This document shows, in pieces, positions 20,961-33,385 of a stretch of 64,000 nt of DNA (position 1 is the first letter of the stretch; the number at the start of each line of letters is the position of its first letter). A model generated the notes under the pieces. It worked only from the letters and a program-made list of their open reading frames with translations. It searched no databases and was not told the origin of the DNA. A program made the translations under genes and the position numbers. This DNA comes from Hydra vulgaris (lineage: Eukaryota; Cnidaria; Hydrozoa; Anthoathecata; Hydridae). The stretch is taken from NCBI RefSeq assembly GCF_038396675.1, contig NC_088934.1, positions 44,617,501 through 44,681,500 of the forward strand, in the 5' to 3' direction.

Positions 20961-22015
20961 ATGGCTGCATTAAATAATTTTGAATCTCTTGCTTTTAATT
21001 TCTTTGAAAAAGATTTTTTTTCCTTGGATGAAAACTTAGACCCCGACAGTAATTTTTATTCTGAGAATTTTTCAGATTGTTCGTATCTTTTTCCAAGCGA
21101 ATTAGAAGGGTTTCTTTTTAAGAATGTTATTGACAAAAATTCTAATCAAATTAGAATTCTCCACCTCAACATAAGAAGTTTAAATCGTAACTATGAAAAA
21201 CTTTTAAATCTGTTAGAAGAAACAAAAAATCTTTTTAATATAATATGCCTAACAGAAACTTGGATAACTTTAAAAGATCTAAATAGCGTTTTTCAAATCC
21301 CGCACTTCAACATAATTTCATTAGAGAGACAAATAAACATACGAGGTGGTGGAATTTTAATTTACGCACATGAAACACTAAGGCTTATACTTAGAAGCGA
21401 GTTGAGCGTTTCTGACTGCGATAAAGAAGTTTTAACAATTGAAATTGAAAACAAAAAACTTATTACCGGCCACCTGGTGGCGTGAGCGAAAACCTAAGCA
21501 TGTTTTTACAAAAAATTATTAAAAAAGTCGACGCGGAAAAGAAAAAAAATATTTTACTTGGGGACTTTAATATGAATTGTTTTCTTTATAATAATGACTA
21601 CAAAGTAAAATGTTTTTATGACGCAATTTTTGAAACAGGATCAATCCCCCTCATCAATCGACCTACTAGAGTAACAAAAAACTCAGCGACTCTAATTGAT
21701 AACATTATTTCAACAGATAATTTTAATAATGATTTGCAAAAAGCTATTTTAAAAACTGATATAACAGACCATTTCCCCATTTTCGTTACAATTAACACCT
21801 ATACAGAAAAAAAAATTGAAAAAAAAAAAGTAATAAAGAAACGAATTTTATTCAGAATAACTTTAACTCATTCAAAGACCAGCTATCTTTACTAAATTGG
21901 AGTAATATAAACATTAATGATAATGCAAATGACATATATGAAACTTTTTTCAAAACTTTTTATTCAGTATATGACGCTAACTTTCCCTTTGTCGAAATAA
22001 TTGCAAAACCTAAGA
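20961..22015 (+). pseudogene. LINE ORF2 part 1: apurinic-like endonuclease
   Basis: The ATG at 20961 opens ORF2. Endonuclease motifs are ILHLNIRSLNRN, IICLTETWIT, GGGILIYAHETLRLI, NILLGDFNMNC, TLIDNIIST and the terminal DITDHFPIF (catalytic SDH/TDH block). One frameshift lies near 21480 and another near 21840. The frame then reaches AKPKSLN, where the first hAT element is inserted. Confidence 0.85.
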
Positions 22016-22023
22016 GTTTGAAC

Positions 22024-22137
22024 CAGAGCCGTGGCTAGGCTCCCCCACACACCCCAACTGGGGGGGGGGCAGCATTTTTAGGGGCCTTTTTTGTTATTTG
22101 AAATTATTTTTTTTTGTATTTTTTATAATAAGAATAT

Positions 22138-22226
<89 letters not shown>

Positions 22227-22793
22227 CTGTTACTAATAATAAAAAAACATGGCTTTTTAAACACGATATTACCAAAATTAAGCAAGCGTGAAAAAATCAA
22301 TAATATTTTTCATGTAGTAAAAAAATAAAAAAAATGTTTAACTCCCGAGGTCCGATTTTTATGAAAAACGCGAGCTTTATAAAAATCTCTCAAACCGTTA
22401 AAGAGAAATATTAAGCAGCAGTCAATCGTGCGAAGAAATATATTTCTCTAATTCGCATATTTTATTAGGTGCAAATATGTTATTATTTGTATTTAGATTA
22501 CATATTTCAATGTTTATTTATTTATAAATTATAAATCGTTTTTTATTTTTGGCGATTCACAATTTATCTTGGTAATAATTTATTTTATTACTATGCTATA
22601 TGTTATTACTTTTGCTTTAATACTATGAAATAAAAAGTCTATTATTTGTTTCAATTAAATCATACGCATTGTTTTTAAAGAAACAAATGTATATAGCATT
22701 GGAATGTATATAGCATTGGAAAACTGTTACGCTTTGCATTTGTTTATTTTAAAGTTCAAATGGTTATAAGGCCATTATCATTGAACTGATTTT

Positions 22794-22849
<56 letters not shown>

Positions 22850-25829
22850 GCATTGTTAGTTTTTTATATATAAAAAAAATAAAACAATGAAGGTTTCCAA
22901 AAAATTATAATTATATTTCGATAGTATATCACGATATAATTATTGGTATGAAAAAAGTGAAAAGTGGTGCCACTAAGAGAAGAGAAAAAGCTGCAGCCAA
23001 GGAGGAAATCGCAAATCACCCCAAGCTAACACATTTTTTGAAACCATTAGTTAAAACTAGAAGTGATTCGATACCAACAGAAACTACAATTAATTCTGAT
23101 TGTCATTATTTGAATACTAGAGTAGAGTCAGATAGGTTGATATGCGAGTCTACGTCAAATGCCATAACAATTCCGCCTATTTTTCTCAGTGATGATCCTT
23201 CTGAGTGGCCAGATAATGTTTCTGACGCACAGAGGTGTGACATTGTTAAACGTGGTTTCAAAAAGATCGAAATTGATTTTCCATACAATTTAGAAAGAAG
23301 ACGATTTTCACTAAACTATTATAACCGGAAGATGAAGAATGGAGAAATATTTGAACGCACATGGCTCATATATTCTTTGAACAGCAATAAAGTGTTTTGT
23401 TTTTGTTGCAAACTTTTTGGGATAACTTCTTCACCATTCCGGCAAGGAAGGAACACTTGGGAAGGCTTGTCAAAAAAACTTAAAGAACACGAAACATGCA
23501 GTGCACATTTCAAGTGCTTTAAACAATGGATGACTTTACGAAAAGGTTAACTGATATTTTCTTTAATTTATTGCTTTGTTACTTTTTTTTCTTAATTAAT
23601 TTCTTTTTCCTCAACTTTGGTAAAGCAGGCATTGCAAATCAAGCTACCATAGACGAGAAACAACAAAAGTTGCTTCATAAAGAGCGGATATTTTGGAGGG
23701 CTGTGTTAGAAAGGATACTAGACATTACCTTATTTCTTTCTGCAAGAAATCTTGCATTCCGTGGTTCAGACACAGCCATTGGTTCAAAGAGCAATGAAAA
23801 CTTTCTTGGGGTGTTTGAATTACTGGCTAAGTATGATACCGTTCTCAATGAGCTTATGCAAAGAATTCAGGACAAAGAAACCAAGGAGCACTACTTGAGC
23901 AATGACACACAGAACGAGTTGATTAGATTTTTAGCCAGGGAGATTGAATCCAAAAACCTTTCTAAGGTAAAAAAGGCAAAATAGTATTCTATTATTTTAG
24001 ATTGTACGCCAGACGTTTTGCACAAAGAACAAATGAGCATTATTCTGCGATCAGTAACATGCACTCCTGGAGTAGGTATCGACATTTCCGAAAATTTCTT
24101 TGGATATCTCACAGTAAATGATACCACTGGAAATGGGCTTTTCAATGCATTTTTAAATCAGGCAAAAAATTGGGATATAAATATTTTAGACTGCCGAGGT
24201 CAATCTTACGATAATGGTGCTAATATGAAAGGAAAAGTAAAAGGTGTTCAAGCAAGGTTTCTGGAAATGAATCCTAAGGCCTTATATGTTCCATGTGCTA
24301 ACCATTCACTCAATCTTGTTATTGTTGATGGTGCACTATCATCCATCAGTGCAATTTCTTTTTTTGGTGTTCTTTCAAAGTTATACACGCTCTTTTCATC
24401 GTCTCCTCCTCGATGGGAAATTTTAAAATCATGCGTGGCAATTTCAGTCAAGCCACAATCAGATACCAGATGGGAAAGTAGAATAAACTGTGTTAAACCA
24501 CTTCGCTTCTATTTAAAAGAAATCTTAGAGGCACTTGAAAAATTGGAAGAACATGCCTTAGAAAAAAGAGATGGGGCAACTTCCACAGAAGTACGATCGC
24601 TGACAGAATATATTAGAACATGGCCTTTCTTATTATCAATCATTATTTGGTATGACGTTTTATTTCAAATTAACAAATCAAGTAAGCTGCTTCAGTCTTC
24701 TGCAACCTCTCTCGACATATTAGCTAGTGAAATAAATGCAATAAAAGCGTTTCTTTATGAGTATCGCGAAAATGGATTTTCTGACGCACGTGTTAAGGCA
24801 TCAGAAATCGCAGAAGTATTGGGCATTGAAAAGGTTTTTTCGATAGTGCGTTCACGAAAAAAAAAATCGATTTATTCATACGAGTGTGCTGATCACACTT
24901 GGCAACCTGAACATCAGTATAAAGCAGATTTTTTTTTGCCGCTAATTGATATGTCAATTGCATCAGTAAAAGAGCGTTTTGAACAGATCAGCATTGTCAC
25001 AAAGCTTTATGACTTTCTTTACCGATCTGAGAGTCTTATCAAAGCTTGTAATGAAAATTCTCTGTCTGCTTATTGCAAAAATTTGCAAATAAAGCTTGCT
25101 GATATAGATTCAGAGGATTTAGAATCGGAGTTAAAACGTTTTGTCATAGTTATAAAGGAGGAAAATGCTCTCCTAAAATCTGCATATGACTTCCTAAACT
25201 ACATCTACAAAGAAGAGCTCCAAGAAACTTATCCCAATCTAGTTATTGCGTTACGAATCATTCTTACTTTACCAGTTACTGTTGCAAGTGCAGAACGTAG
25301 CTTCAGCAAGTTAAAACTAACTAAAACATTTCATAGGTTAGTATAAATAATCTTGCTTCATTATACATAAATACGTGTAGCTTTATTTCTTTGTATTTTT
25401 AAATAGGTCAACAATGGTTGATGAACGTTTGTCTTCCTTAGCAATGCTGTCTATTGAGAACGAGGTTGCAAGAACATTAAGTTATGAAGGCATAATAAAT
25501 GAGTTTGCAAGCATGAAAACACGTCGCAAACCCTTTTTTTGATGGTTTGCGACATTCTTCTATTATCTGCGTAATGCATTTACTGTATTTACACTAGCAA
25601 CTCTATATCAATTTAACAATTATAAAATATATCTAATTGAATTTAAGCGTTAATTTGATTGCATTTAGTCTAATGAACGGCGACGTTAAAATATGTGAGG
25701 TACCCAGCTGTTTTGAAGTAATCTGTAAAGTTTATCCACTTTTTTAGAAAAAAAAAATTGGGGCCGTAATGGTTAGTTTTTTTTTTTTGGGGGGGGGGGG
25801 GGGCGTCAAAACCACAAGCCACGGCACTG
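22024..25829 (+). mobile_element. near-intact hAT element (ZMYM/TTF type), TSD GTTTGAAC
   Basis: Both flanks carry GTTTGAAC (22016-22023 and 25830-25837), the 8-bp duplication typical of hAT. The termini are CAGAGCCGTGGC (left) and CAGTGCCGTGGC (right, reverse strand). Poly-G tracts lie just inside both ends. Internal microsatellites are (AT)n at 22143-22221 and (ATT)n at 22797-22848. The element is 3806 bp and encodes a three-exon transposase on +. Confidence 0.95.
22948..25542 (+). pseudogene. hAT transposase, three exons, one in-frame stop
   Basis: Exons are 22948-23545, 23629-25336 and 25407-25542, with GT..AG introns. Exon 1 carries a Lys-rich N terminus and a TTF-type zinc finger (VFCFCCKLFG ... 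HETCSAHFKC). Exon 2 carries the DUF4371/RNase H region (NLAFRGSDTAIGSKSNENFL, LDCTPDVLHKEQM, GQSYDNGANMKGKVKGVQAR, PCANHSLNLVIVDGA, KPQSDTRWESR) and the first part of the hATC domain (LTLPVTVASAERSFSKLKLT). Exon 3 finishes it (STMVDERLSSLAMLSIENEV). The only defect seen is TAG at about 23981 in KAK*YSIILDC, where the relative at 18-20 kb has Tyr, i.e. one substitution. It cuts and pastes DNA; the closest host relatives are ZMYM1/6-type proteins. Confidence 0.9.
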
Positions 25830-25857
25830 GTTTGAACTCTCCTTGGATTACCAAGGG

Positions 25858-28702
25858 TAAGGCCACACGGTTAAGGTTTTTTTCGGTTCGGTTTTTTTCG
25901 ATTCGATTTTAAACTTAAACCCATCGGTTCGGTTTTTTTCCGGTTCGGTTTAAAACAAAATTCGGTTCGGTTTGGTTCGGTTCGATTAAAAACAAAATAT
26001 GGTTTTAAAGATAATTATTTATATATATATTTTACAACTTTAAAATATAATTTTTTTAAAAATACCCAATTATAAATTAATTTTTATTTTTTTAATGTTT
26101 TCTTTTATGTAAACAATTTTCTCGACATTTTCAATGGTCAATGTGGTTCTTCTGGCGGTTACGACATTACCGGCAGTTGAAAAAACTCTCTCTGATGTTG
26201 CAGAAGTTGCTGTTATACATAGGTATTTTCGTGCATAATCAGATAGAATTGGGTACTGTAACTTCATTATTTTCCACCATTCTAAAACATTTATTTTTTC
26301 GTCTGCTGTTTCGGCTCCTAAATAATGCTCAATTTCTAAACTCAATTTAGTTGTCGTCGAAGCGCTGCGTGCTGAAATATCTTGTTTTAGTCTTTTTTTA
26401 AGCAACTGGTGGTGATTAACTTTAGTATTTGGATTGCTTTCATTGTCTATTTTACTACTTGTGATTGGAAGTTTTCCTTTTTTTTTTGCTTTTTCCTGCG
26501 TCAATAATGCTTCTTTTATATCATCAATTTTTTTATATTCAATTAAATGCAGGCCTTTGTAACGCGGATCTAAAAAATTAGCATAACAATTAATCAGCTG
26601 CTCAGCACCATTGAGAGGATATCTTTCCTGTAGTTCACTTATCAGCATTTTTATAAAAATTATTGTTGCTTTGTCTTTGTGATTTTGCTGGGCAAGTAGT
26701 TCTTGGTGCAAGGAATATAATTCAGGTATTACATCTTGGATTGTTGGTCTTTTATCAGCTGATAAACCTACTGAAATATTGTAAATTTTTTCAAGAAACG
26801 GAATGCTGTATTCTAATGTCTTCCATTGATCATCTGAGGGGCATGATCTTTCAAATTCTTTATTTGATTTTGCAAGTGTTTTGATCGCTTCTTTGAGTTG
26901 AAGGACTGACTTTATGCACATGTACTCAGAATTCCATCGTGTTGTACACGGAACAATCAATTTCTTGGCCTTAATTCCAAGTTCTTCGCATGCACCTTGA
27001 AGCTTAGCAGTAGAGAGATAACTTCTATGTGCGTGTGATGCTAAATCTGTGCAGTTTTTAATTGCTTTTGAAAGTTCAATTGAATTTTTAATTGCTTTAA
27101 GAATAACTAGCTGGATTGTGTGATCGTTGCAGCGCAACTCTGAGTTAATTTCATCACTTTCTTTAGCAGCTAAAACAATGTTGCTGCCATTGTCATTAAC
27201 GCAGGCTCTGTGCACTTCTTCCTTTAAGTTCAAATTAGCAATAAAAGTATCCAGGTTTACTGTGATTGCTACCCCAGTGTGTCTACCAGTAAATGGTGTG
27301 CAAGCATTGAGAAAACTCAATAAATTAAAATCTGAATTAATGTAGTGAATTGTAAGACTCATGAAGGAATCATTGTTTCAACTTGTCCAGAGATCTGTTG
27401 TAAAACTAACTCCAGTCACATTTGGAAAATCTTTGACAAATTCTAGTTGTAACCCTTCCTTAACTTTGTCATACAACATTGGAAGTTTATGACGTCTAAA
27501 TGTTGATGCAGATTTGACAGTAAATTTATTATTTACTTCATCGATAAATTCTTGAGACCTTTATTATCCAAAACTTCAAAAGGTAGACCTAGAGTGCAGA
27601 CAAACTTTGTTAAATCTAAGTCAAACTTTAATTGCTTTGGATCATTTAACCCATATTTTTGATTTTTTAATATACTACTTTCAATTGTTGTTGTTTTGTC
27701 GTCTTTTTTTATATCAAACTTTCGTTTATTAGGTGCCTCTATGGTTTTTAAAAGATGTTTCTTCCAAGATGTTTCATGTTTGGTTTTAACGTGGCTGGTT
27801 ATTGTTGAAGTACTGCCACAGTTTATTTTGTAAGATTTAAAGCAAATTTTACATTTAGCTTCAAATTTATTCAGCTTTTCAAAGAATTGCCAAATACCAC
27901 TTTCTTTCGGCATTTTCAACTTCAATAAAGTATAAATTGCTTGTATGACCGGACTAAAAAAAAAATTAAATAAAATAAACATATATACATATTTGTTTTG
28001 GTCAAGTAACAGATAACTAAGTTGATAACAAGTAGTATAAGATTAGAAATTGTTAAAGTTAGATTAAAGACAAAGTAAATCACAAATTATATTTAAAGTA
28101 TATTCACAAATAAATTTAATTGAAGGCTTATTCAAATTTAAAGTTTACAATTGTTTGTATGTTTATCAAGCTATTATGAAAAATAAATATATGTTAAACA
28201 GTAAAACTTATTTGTTTTATTATTTATCTAAATTAAAAAGCAACGTTCTTATAATAAAAATATTATACCATATATTTTAATTTTTAAGTAAAATAAAAAA
28301 TTACAACAGTTTAGAAAAAAAGTTCAATTTACTCACATGTTACAGTACAATGGGTATCAAAATCTGTTAATAGCCAATATTCTTCTTGGTCCGCAACATT
28401 TGAAATAGTTTTGCGGCAACTGTTTACGACTATTTTGGAGTTATGTTTACAATCTCATCTTTTTGACTTATTTTTTTTCTGTGGTTTAATAATACTAAAC
28501 TTTCATAAATAAAGTTTATTAAAAAAATATAAAATTAAGTTTTATAATTTTTAAAATTTTTATATAGGTTTTTCAGCTTTTTTCGGTTTCGGTTCAGTTC
28601 GGTTGATTATTTAAAATATTTTTATCGGTTCGGTTTGATTCGGTTTTCTTAGTTCGGTTTTAACCGAAAGAACGGTTCGGTTCGGTTAACCGCGTGGCCT
28701 TA
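25858..28702 (-). mobile_element. second hAT element (BED/Ac type), TSD ACCAAGGG
   Basis: ACCAAGGG flanks both ends (25850-25857 and 28703-28710). The inverted termini are TAAGGCCACACGGTTAA and TAAGGCCACGCGGTTAA. The element lies only 20 bp from the first hAT. Both subterminal zones (25870-26000 and 28565-28690) are packed with GGTTCGGTTT repeats in the same orientation. The 2845-bp element encodes a BED-type transposase on the - strand. Confidence 0.95.
26070..27913 (-). pseudogene. BED-finger hAT (Ac/ZBED-type) transposase, lightly damaged
   Basis: The ATG at 27913 opens MPKESGIWQFFEKLNKFEAK, with the BED finger CKIC ... H ... H. The frame shifts near 27545, continuing as SQEFIDEVNNKFTVKSASTF to VSFTTDLWTS. 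A TGA replaces a likely Trp near 27387, then 430 codons stay open from MSLTIHYI. Motifs are DNGSNIVLAA, CNDHTIQLVILKAI, PCTTRWNSEY, ANFLDPRYKGL and the C-terminal hATC block EWWKIMKLQYPILSDYARKY/SATSERVFSTAGN. With one frameshift and one stop, it is a recently inactivated copy. Confidence 0.9.
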
Positions 28703-28710
28703 ACCAAGGG

Positions 28711-30693
28711 ATTAAAAAAATCATCGAAAATCAAACAAAAGTTGTATATAACTTTTCTTTAAACAAAAACAACTGCAAACGAAAAAATTTACAAAAATTA
28801 TAAATATTTGTTTGAGAAATTTCGTAAAAACTTAAAAAAAAATAATATTATTCAGAATTAATTAACAAATTTAACAATAACACAAAGCGCATTTGGGAAA
28901 TAATGAAGCAAATTACTGGGAAAAAAAATCATGCTTAGGTCTTCTACCACAAATGATTAAAATTGATAACATTGTTATATTTGAACCAAACGCAATATCA
29001 CATGAATTTAATACATTTTTTACTGAAATAGGTCCTAAACTATCAATTAAGATCCCTAATTCCAAAGCCTTATTTATTGACTTCTTATTACCATTGGATA
29101 AGTGCGTATGCTCTGATGAGTTGCCCTCTGATTTATTAACTGAAGAACTTGAAAGGGCATTCAAATCTATTAAAAAGAATAAATCATGTGGATCAGATGA
29201 AATAAACGGAAACGTGATTATAGATTGTTTCGAGCAATTAAAAGATATTCTCCTTAAAGTTTTTAGCGCATCAATTAAACAAGGAATTTTTCCAGAGCAA
29301 TTAAAAATTGCTAAAGTGACTCCTATTTATAAAGAGGGCGATCAATCTAAAATAACAAACTATCGCCCCATCTCTGTGCTTTCTATATTTTCGAAAGTTT
29401 TAGAAAGAATTATGTGTAACAGAGTATACAAACATCTTGGCAAAACAACTTACTATACGCTAATCAGTTTGGTTTTAAAAAGGATAACTCAACGGAGCAT
29501 GCCATCATCCAATTTGTAAATGAAATCTCAAAATCTTTTGAACAATCAAAATATACTTTAGGTATTTTTATTGACCTATCGAAAGCCTTCGATACGGTCA
29601 ACCATCACATTTTACTTGAAAAGCTGAAATACTATGGAATAAATATACAAGTGTTAAGGTGGTTCAAAAGTTACTTATCGAATAGAAAACAATTTGTTAT
29701 TGGTAATGACAACTATCAAAACAATTACCTAAATATAACATGCGGGGTTCCACAATGTTCAATCCTTGGACCACTCCTTTTTTTAATCTATATAAACGAT
29801 CTAAATAAAGCAACTAATCTGATGAGCATCATGTTCGCAGATGATACTAATTTATTTGTCTCTAAGAGTGATATTAACGAACTTTTTGCTACAGCAAATA
29901 AAGAACTTGAAAATTTATCCCACTGCTTCAAATCTAATAAACTAACACTAAACACCGAAAAAACTAAATGGACACTTTTTCATTCGCTTAAGAAAAAAAA
30001 TTCCTTACCCTCAAACTTGCCTCAAATCTTTATTGACAATATTGAAATTAAACGAGATCCCGTCACCAAATTTCTAGATGTTTATCTCGATGAGAACATT
30101 ACTTGGAATCAACACATTAATTATATATGCTCTAAAGTCTCTAAAACATTGGAGTTTTATACAAAGCTCGAAATTATCTCAATAAGATAAATTTAAGACA
30201 ACTCTATTTTTTATTTATTCATTGTTACTTAAACTATGCAAATATTGCCTGGGGAAGTACTGAAAAAAGTAAACTACCACGTCATTATCGCTGTCAGAAA
30301 CGGGCAATTCGCACAATTAACTTTGCTGATCGTTTTTCTCATTGTAAACCTTACTTTATTGAAATGAGAATTTTAAATTTATATGAACTCAACGTCTTGA
30401 AAATTTTATGTTTTGTTTATATGTGGAAAAACAATCTATCTCCTCCAGTCTTTAAAGATCTCTTCAATTTAAAACCAACCAACAAATACGAACTTAGAAA
30501 CATAAATTTTTTAAAAAAACCTTTTTGTCACACAAATTTTAATCAATTCTGTCTTGCCTATCGTGCGCCACACCTGTGGAATAAACTTGTTTTGCCAAAT
30601 TTTGATTTTGATCTAACTAATTCTCTTAATCTTTTTAAAAACAAAGCAAAAAATTTTATTCTTTCTCAAGATAACATTTTACAATATTACTAA
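28711..30693 (+). pseudogene. LINE ORF2 part 2: reverse transcriptase and C terminus
   Basis: This continues from SPWITKG across the second hAT. RT blocks are KVTPIYKEGDQSKITNYRPI SVLS, FGFKKDNSTEHAI, IFIDLSKAFDTVNHHILLEK, CGVPQCSILGPLLFLIYIND (Cys replaces the usual Gly of PQGS) and MFADDTNLF with the catalytic DD. It then has SNKLTLNTEKTKW, FLDVYLDENITWNQHI and the C-terminal YRAPHLWNKL. Frame breaks lie near 28800, 29450 and 30190. The block pattern fits the CR1/L2/Jockey group. Confidence 0.87.
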
Positions 30694-31100
30694 TCACTTG
30701 AAAAAATTTAATTTCTTGTTATTTTAACTTAACTTGTGAACTTTTTTTTCTTATTTCTTTCTCATGTTTTGTATTTTATATTGTTCATAATATTTTGCTA
30801 GTTTGTATTATTTACAGTTTAACTCGCGTAAAAGATTAATATATATGTATTCTTCAAAATACCTAGCACTTCACAATTATTGTAAATAAAAAAAAATTAA
30901 AAAAGATGTAAAAAACTATATATTTTATCATATTTTATAAGGTCCCGATGACAAGATCCTTGTGATCTTCTTTCGGAAACCTAGTTTATATTGTTAGTCT
31001 GCAATATTTATATATTTGTAAAAGTAATTTAACAGTTTATTTTATTGTATAAAGACTGACTTTGTAAACTGAAATATTAATTTAAAAAAAAAAAAAAAAA
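30694..31100 (+). other. 3' UTR of the LINE
   Basis: Non-coding tail with a short hairpin-like GGTCCCGATGACAAGATCC / TTGTGATCTTC region and a terminal A run (31083-31100). Confidence 0.6.
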
Positions 31101-31490
31101 CTTACCCTTTGTATTCCATACGTATTTTTAAAGTGTGCTTGTGTTTTAAGGTTTTTTTTTTTTTGAATGGTTGCTTGTGGTTTGCCCATCTAATTTTCCA
31201 CACTGTTTAGTGTTGCGAAGGTAAAATTTACCAGAAAATTTTGAAATTTTTTTTACTATTTTTATCATTTAAAAAAAAATCTTTTAAATAAAATTTACTC
31301 TCATTGATTTAAGATTTACTGGTAAATTTTACCGGTAAATTTTGAATCAAATTTTACTGGAAAATTTTCATCACTACCTCTGTTGAACCTAAATATGTTT
31401 ATTACCGGGTGTGTTTGGTAATGATTTAAGATTATAGGCGCTGCATAAAAAATAAAGAGCTCGAGGATTCTTCTTAAGAATAATCGTTTC
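31101..31490. other. AT-rich spacer, no gene seen
   Basis: Near 31215-31375, AAATTTACCAGAAAATTTTG and related TTTACTGGTAAATTTTACCG blocks form short inverted repeats. Nothing else could be supported. Confidence 0.4.
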
Positions 31491-31494
31491 TACT

Positions 31495-31620
31495 CTTTTT
31501 TACACATCAGACATGTTGGCTCTATTGTTGCGCGCTTGACCTCCGCAGTTTTTTAAATTGATATCATTTTGATCCAAGACGCCCATTATTAACTTGCCTT
31601 AAGATTTTATACCCTGAGAA
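31495..31620 (-). pseudogene. small hAT transposase fragment
   Basis: The - strand reads like INLKNCGGQARNNRANMSDV, an altered version of the DCRGQxYDNGANM block of ZMYM-type hAT elements (compare 19358-19400 and 24190-24230). It is too decayed for boundaries. Confidence 0.55.
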
Positions 31621-31940
31621 AACTTTCCTTACCTACCCATCTTTTATCAACACCAGAATAGACAAATCGGAGAACTAAGGTGATTTGCTCAGTTAACTAG
31701 AATGGAATAGTAAATGGCCGTATGAGCCTTTTTAAACGATGTTACCGTGGACCATTCCTCCGCACTCTCTGATCTTCAAAGTGTAAATAAAAGCTTTTTT
31801 TTTTTTTTTATGCCTTTAGAGTCGGCATATTTTTTTCTTGCAACTCAACATTTATTGTTTTTTACGTAGTCAATAAACACAAATCAATAATTTTTTTGAT
31901 ACTCTATTATTATAAAAGAAGAACTCAATAATAATGCATA

Positions 31941-32173
<233 letters not shown>

Positions 32174-32209
32174 ACAAGTATTGAACTCGAATGCATGAAA
32201 CTTATATAA

Positions 32210-32938
32210 CTACTCGGTGTAGTTAAGGCAATTTAAAAATATTATAGCGTCTGTATGATATTTTGTTGACTACGACATATTTCCGTTAAATGATCAGGTC
32301 TGTGAATTATGAAAAATCAAAAAAAAATTAAAATGATAGATTTTGCGGTGTCATAAAATATAAATGTTCATAACGAAAAAAACCCAGACCAAAGATTCTT
32401 TTAAAAAAAAAAAAAATTTCTTACAATCGCAATCTCTAGTCTAAATTTGAATAAGATTTTGAATAAATACGTTTTTTAGGTGAAATGAACGTTATAGTTT
32501 AACACTATGATCTGTTCTGATCGTTTATTGACAATTTTTCTTGATTATGGGCTCTTTCTTGGTCGGAATTCTGGTGTTTTTTGTGGCAACTGATAGGGAT
32601 GTTGTGTTTTGACAGCGCGATACTTCTGTCAAAAAATTGTAAGGGTAAATTGAGGAGCTTTTTTGAGAGATTTTATCTAAATTCACATTAAGCCGATGAG
32701 CGGAATAGATCTAACGACTCCAAAATGGTGTTTTTTAGGTCCACTATTACGGGTAGTAAAAAGGTTTCGAAAATTATTTAAAAAAAAGAAAAGTTTTTTT
32801 AAACATTAAAAAAACCTGAAGCAAAAAAAATTATATCATTTAAAGCTCTTGTTTGGACATAATACGTTAATAAACCCAAGCAAATTCCAAATAAAAGATT
32901 TCGAATAATTTGTAAATCGCCTTAACTACACTGAGTAG
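32210..32938. mobile_element. ~730-bp element with 20-bp inverted ends
   Basis: CTACTCGGTGTAGTTAAGGC at the left (32210) is matched by CTACTCAGTGTAGTTAAGGC on the opposite strand at the right end (to 32938). The interior is non-coding. The flanks do not show a clean adjacent target duplication, although CATGAAA occurs near both ends. It is probably a non-autonomous DNA transposon; superfamily unknown. Confidence 0.65.
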
Positions 32939-33143
32939 CATGAAATTTAGCAAATTAAAAAAAAAATTTAATTCCCGAATAAATAAAAATATTTCCCGAT
33001 AATTCCAGAACCTCCAAGGGATCAAGGAATACGGTTCGACTAAAGCGAGTTTTCGTGAAGTTGAACTTTAGCTGATTTGAAGTATACGTTCGAGTTAAGG
33101 CAATTTTTCTTTGTTCAATGTTTAATTTAGGTTAACTTTATAC

Positions 33144-33385
33144 GCGGTAGTGATGTAGAGGTAGAGTGCTCGCTTCATAAGCGAGAGGTTTTGAGTTTGA
33201 TCCCCACAACGTCCTTGGTAGTACCGCGCTCAACTTGTTTCTGCGCGCAGCAACCTTGTTCGTCAAGGTTCGTGTTTCGGAGTTATAGAGTTGATAGATG
33301 GTTTAAACCACAATTAAGTAGCCTCCTCGTCTGTAGTGAACTTCTTGGCCTTGGGGAGGTGAATGAAAATGAATTAAAAAAAGAA
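33144..33385 (+). mobile_element. tRNA-derived SINE, second family
   Basis: The tRNA-like head GCGGTAGTGATGTAGAGGTA has an anticodon arm CTCGC-TTCATAA-GCGAG (CAT, Met-like) and a B-box-like GAGTTTGATCCCC. A tRNA-unrelated body (GCAACCTTGTTCGTCAAGG, GAACTTCTTGGCCTTGGGG) and an A-rich tail follow. A tRNA gene is unlikely because the acceptor stem is not complementary. It differs from the SINE at 9034. Confidence 0.75.

Larger units (their letters stand above)
20263..31100 (+). mobile_element. CR1/L2-like non-LTR retrotransposon split by two hAT insertions
   Basis: The segments 20263-22023, 25838-25857 and 28711-31100 form one LINE of about 4.2 kb. Order: ORF1 remnant, endonuclease, the linker SLN-SPWITKGIKKIIENQ, reverse transcriptase, then a 3' UTR ending in an A run at 31083-31100. 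Removing both insertions with one copy of each 8-bp target duplication restores a continuous frame across SLNSPWITKGIKK. Its 5' end is probably truncated, since it begins inside ORF1 next to a hAT relic. Confidence 0.88.

Noticed and set aside
33144-33210. tRNA-Met gene
   Set aside because: The anticodon arm and B box are tRNA-like, but the acceptor stem does not pair and a SINE body plus A-rich tail follow.
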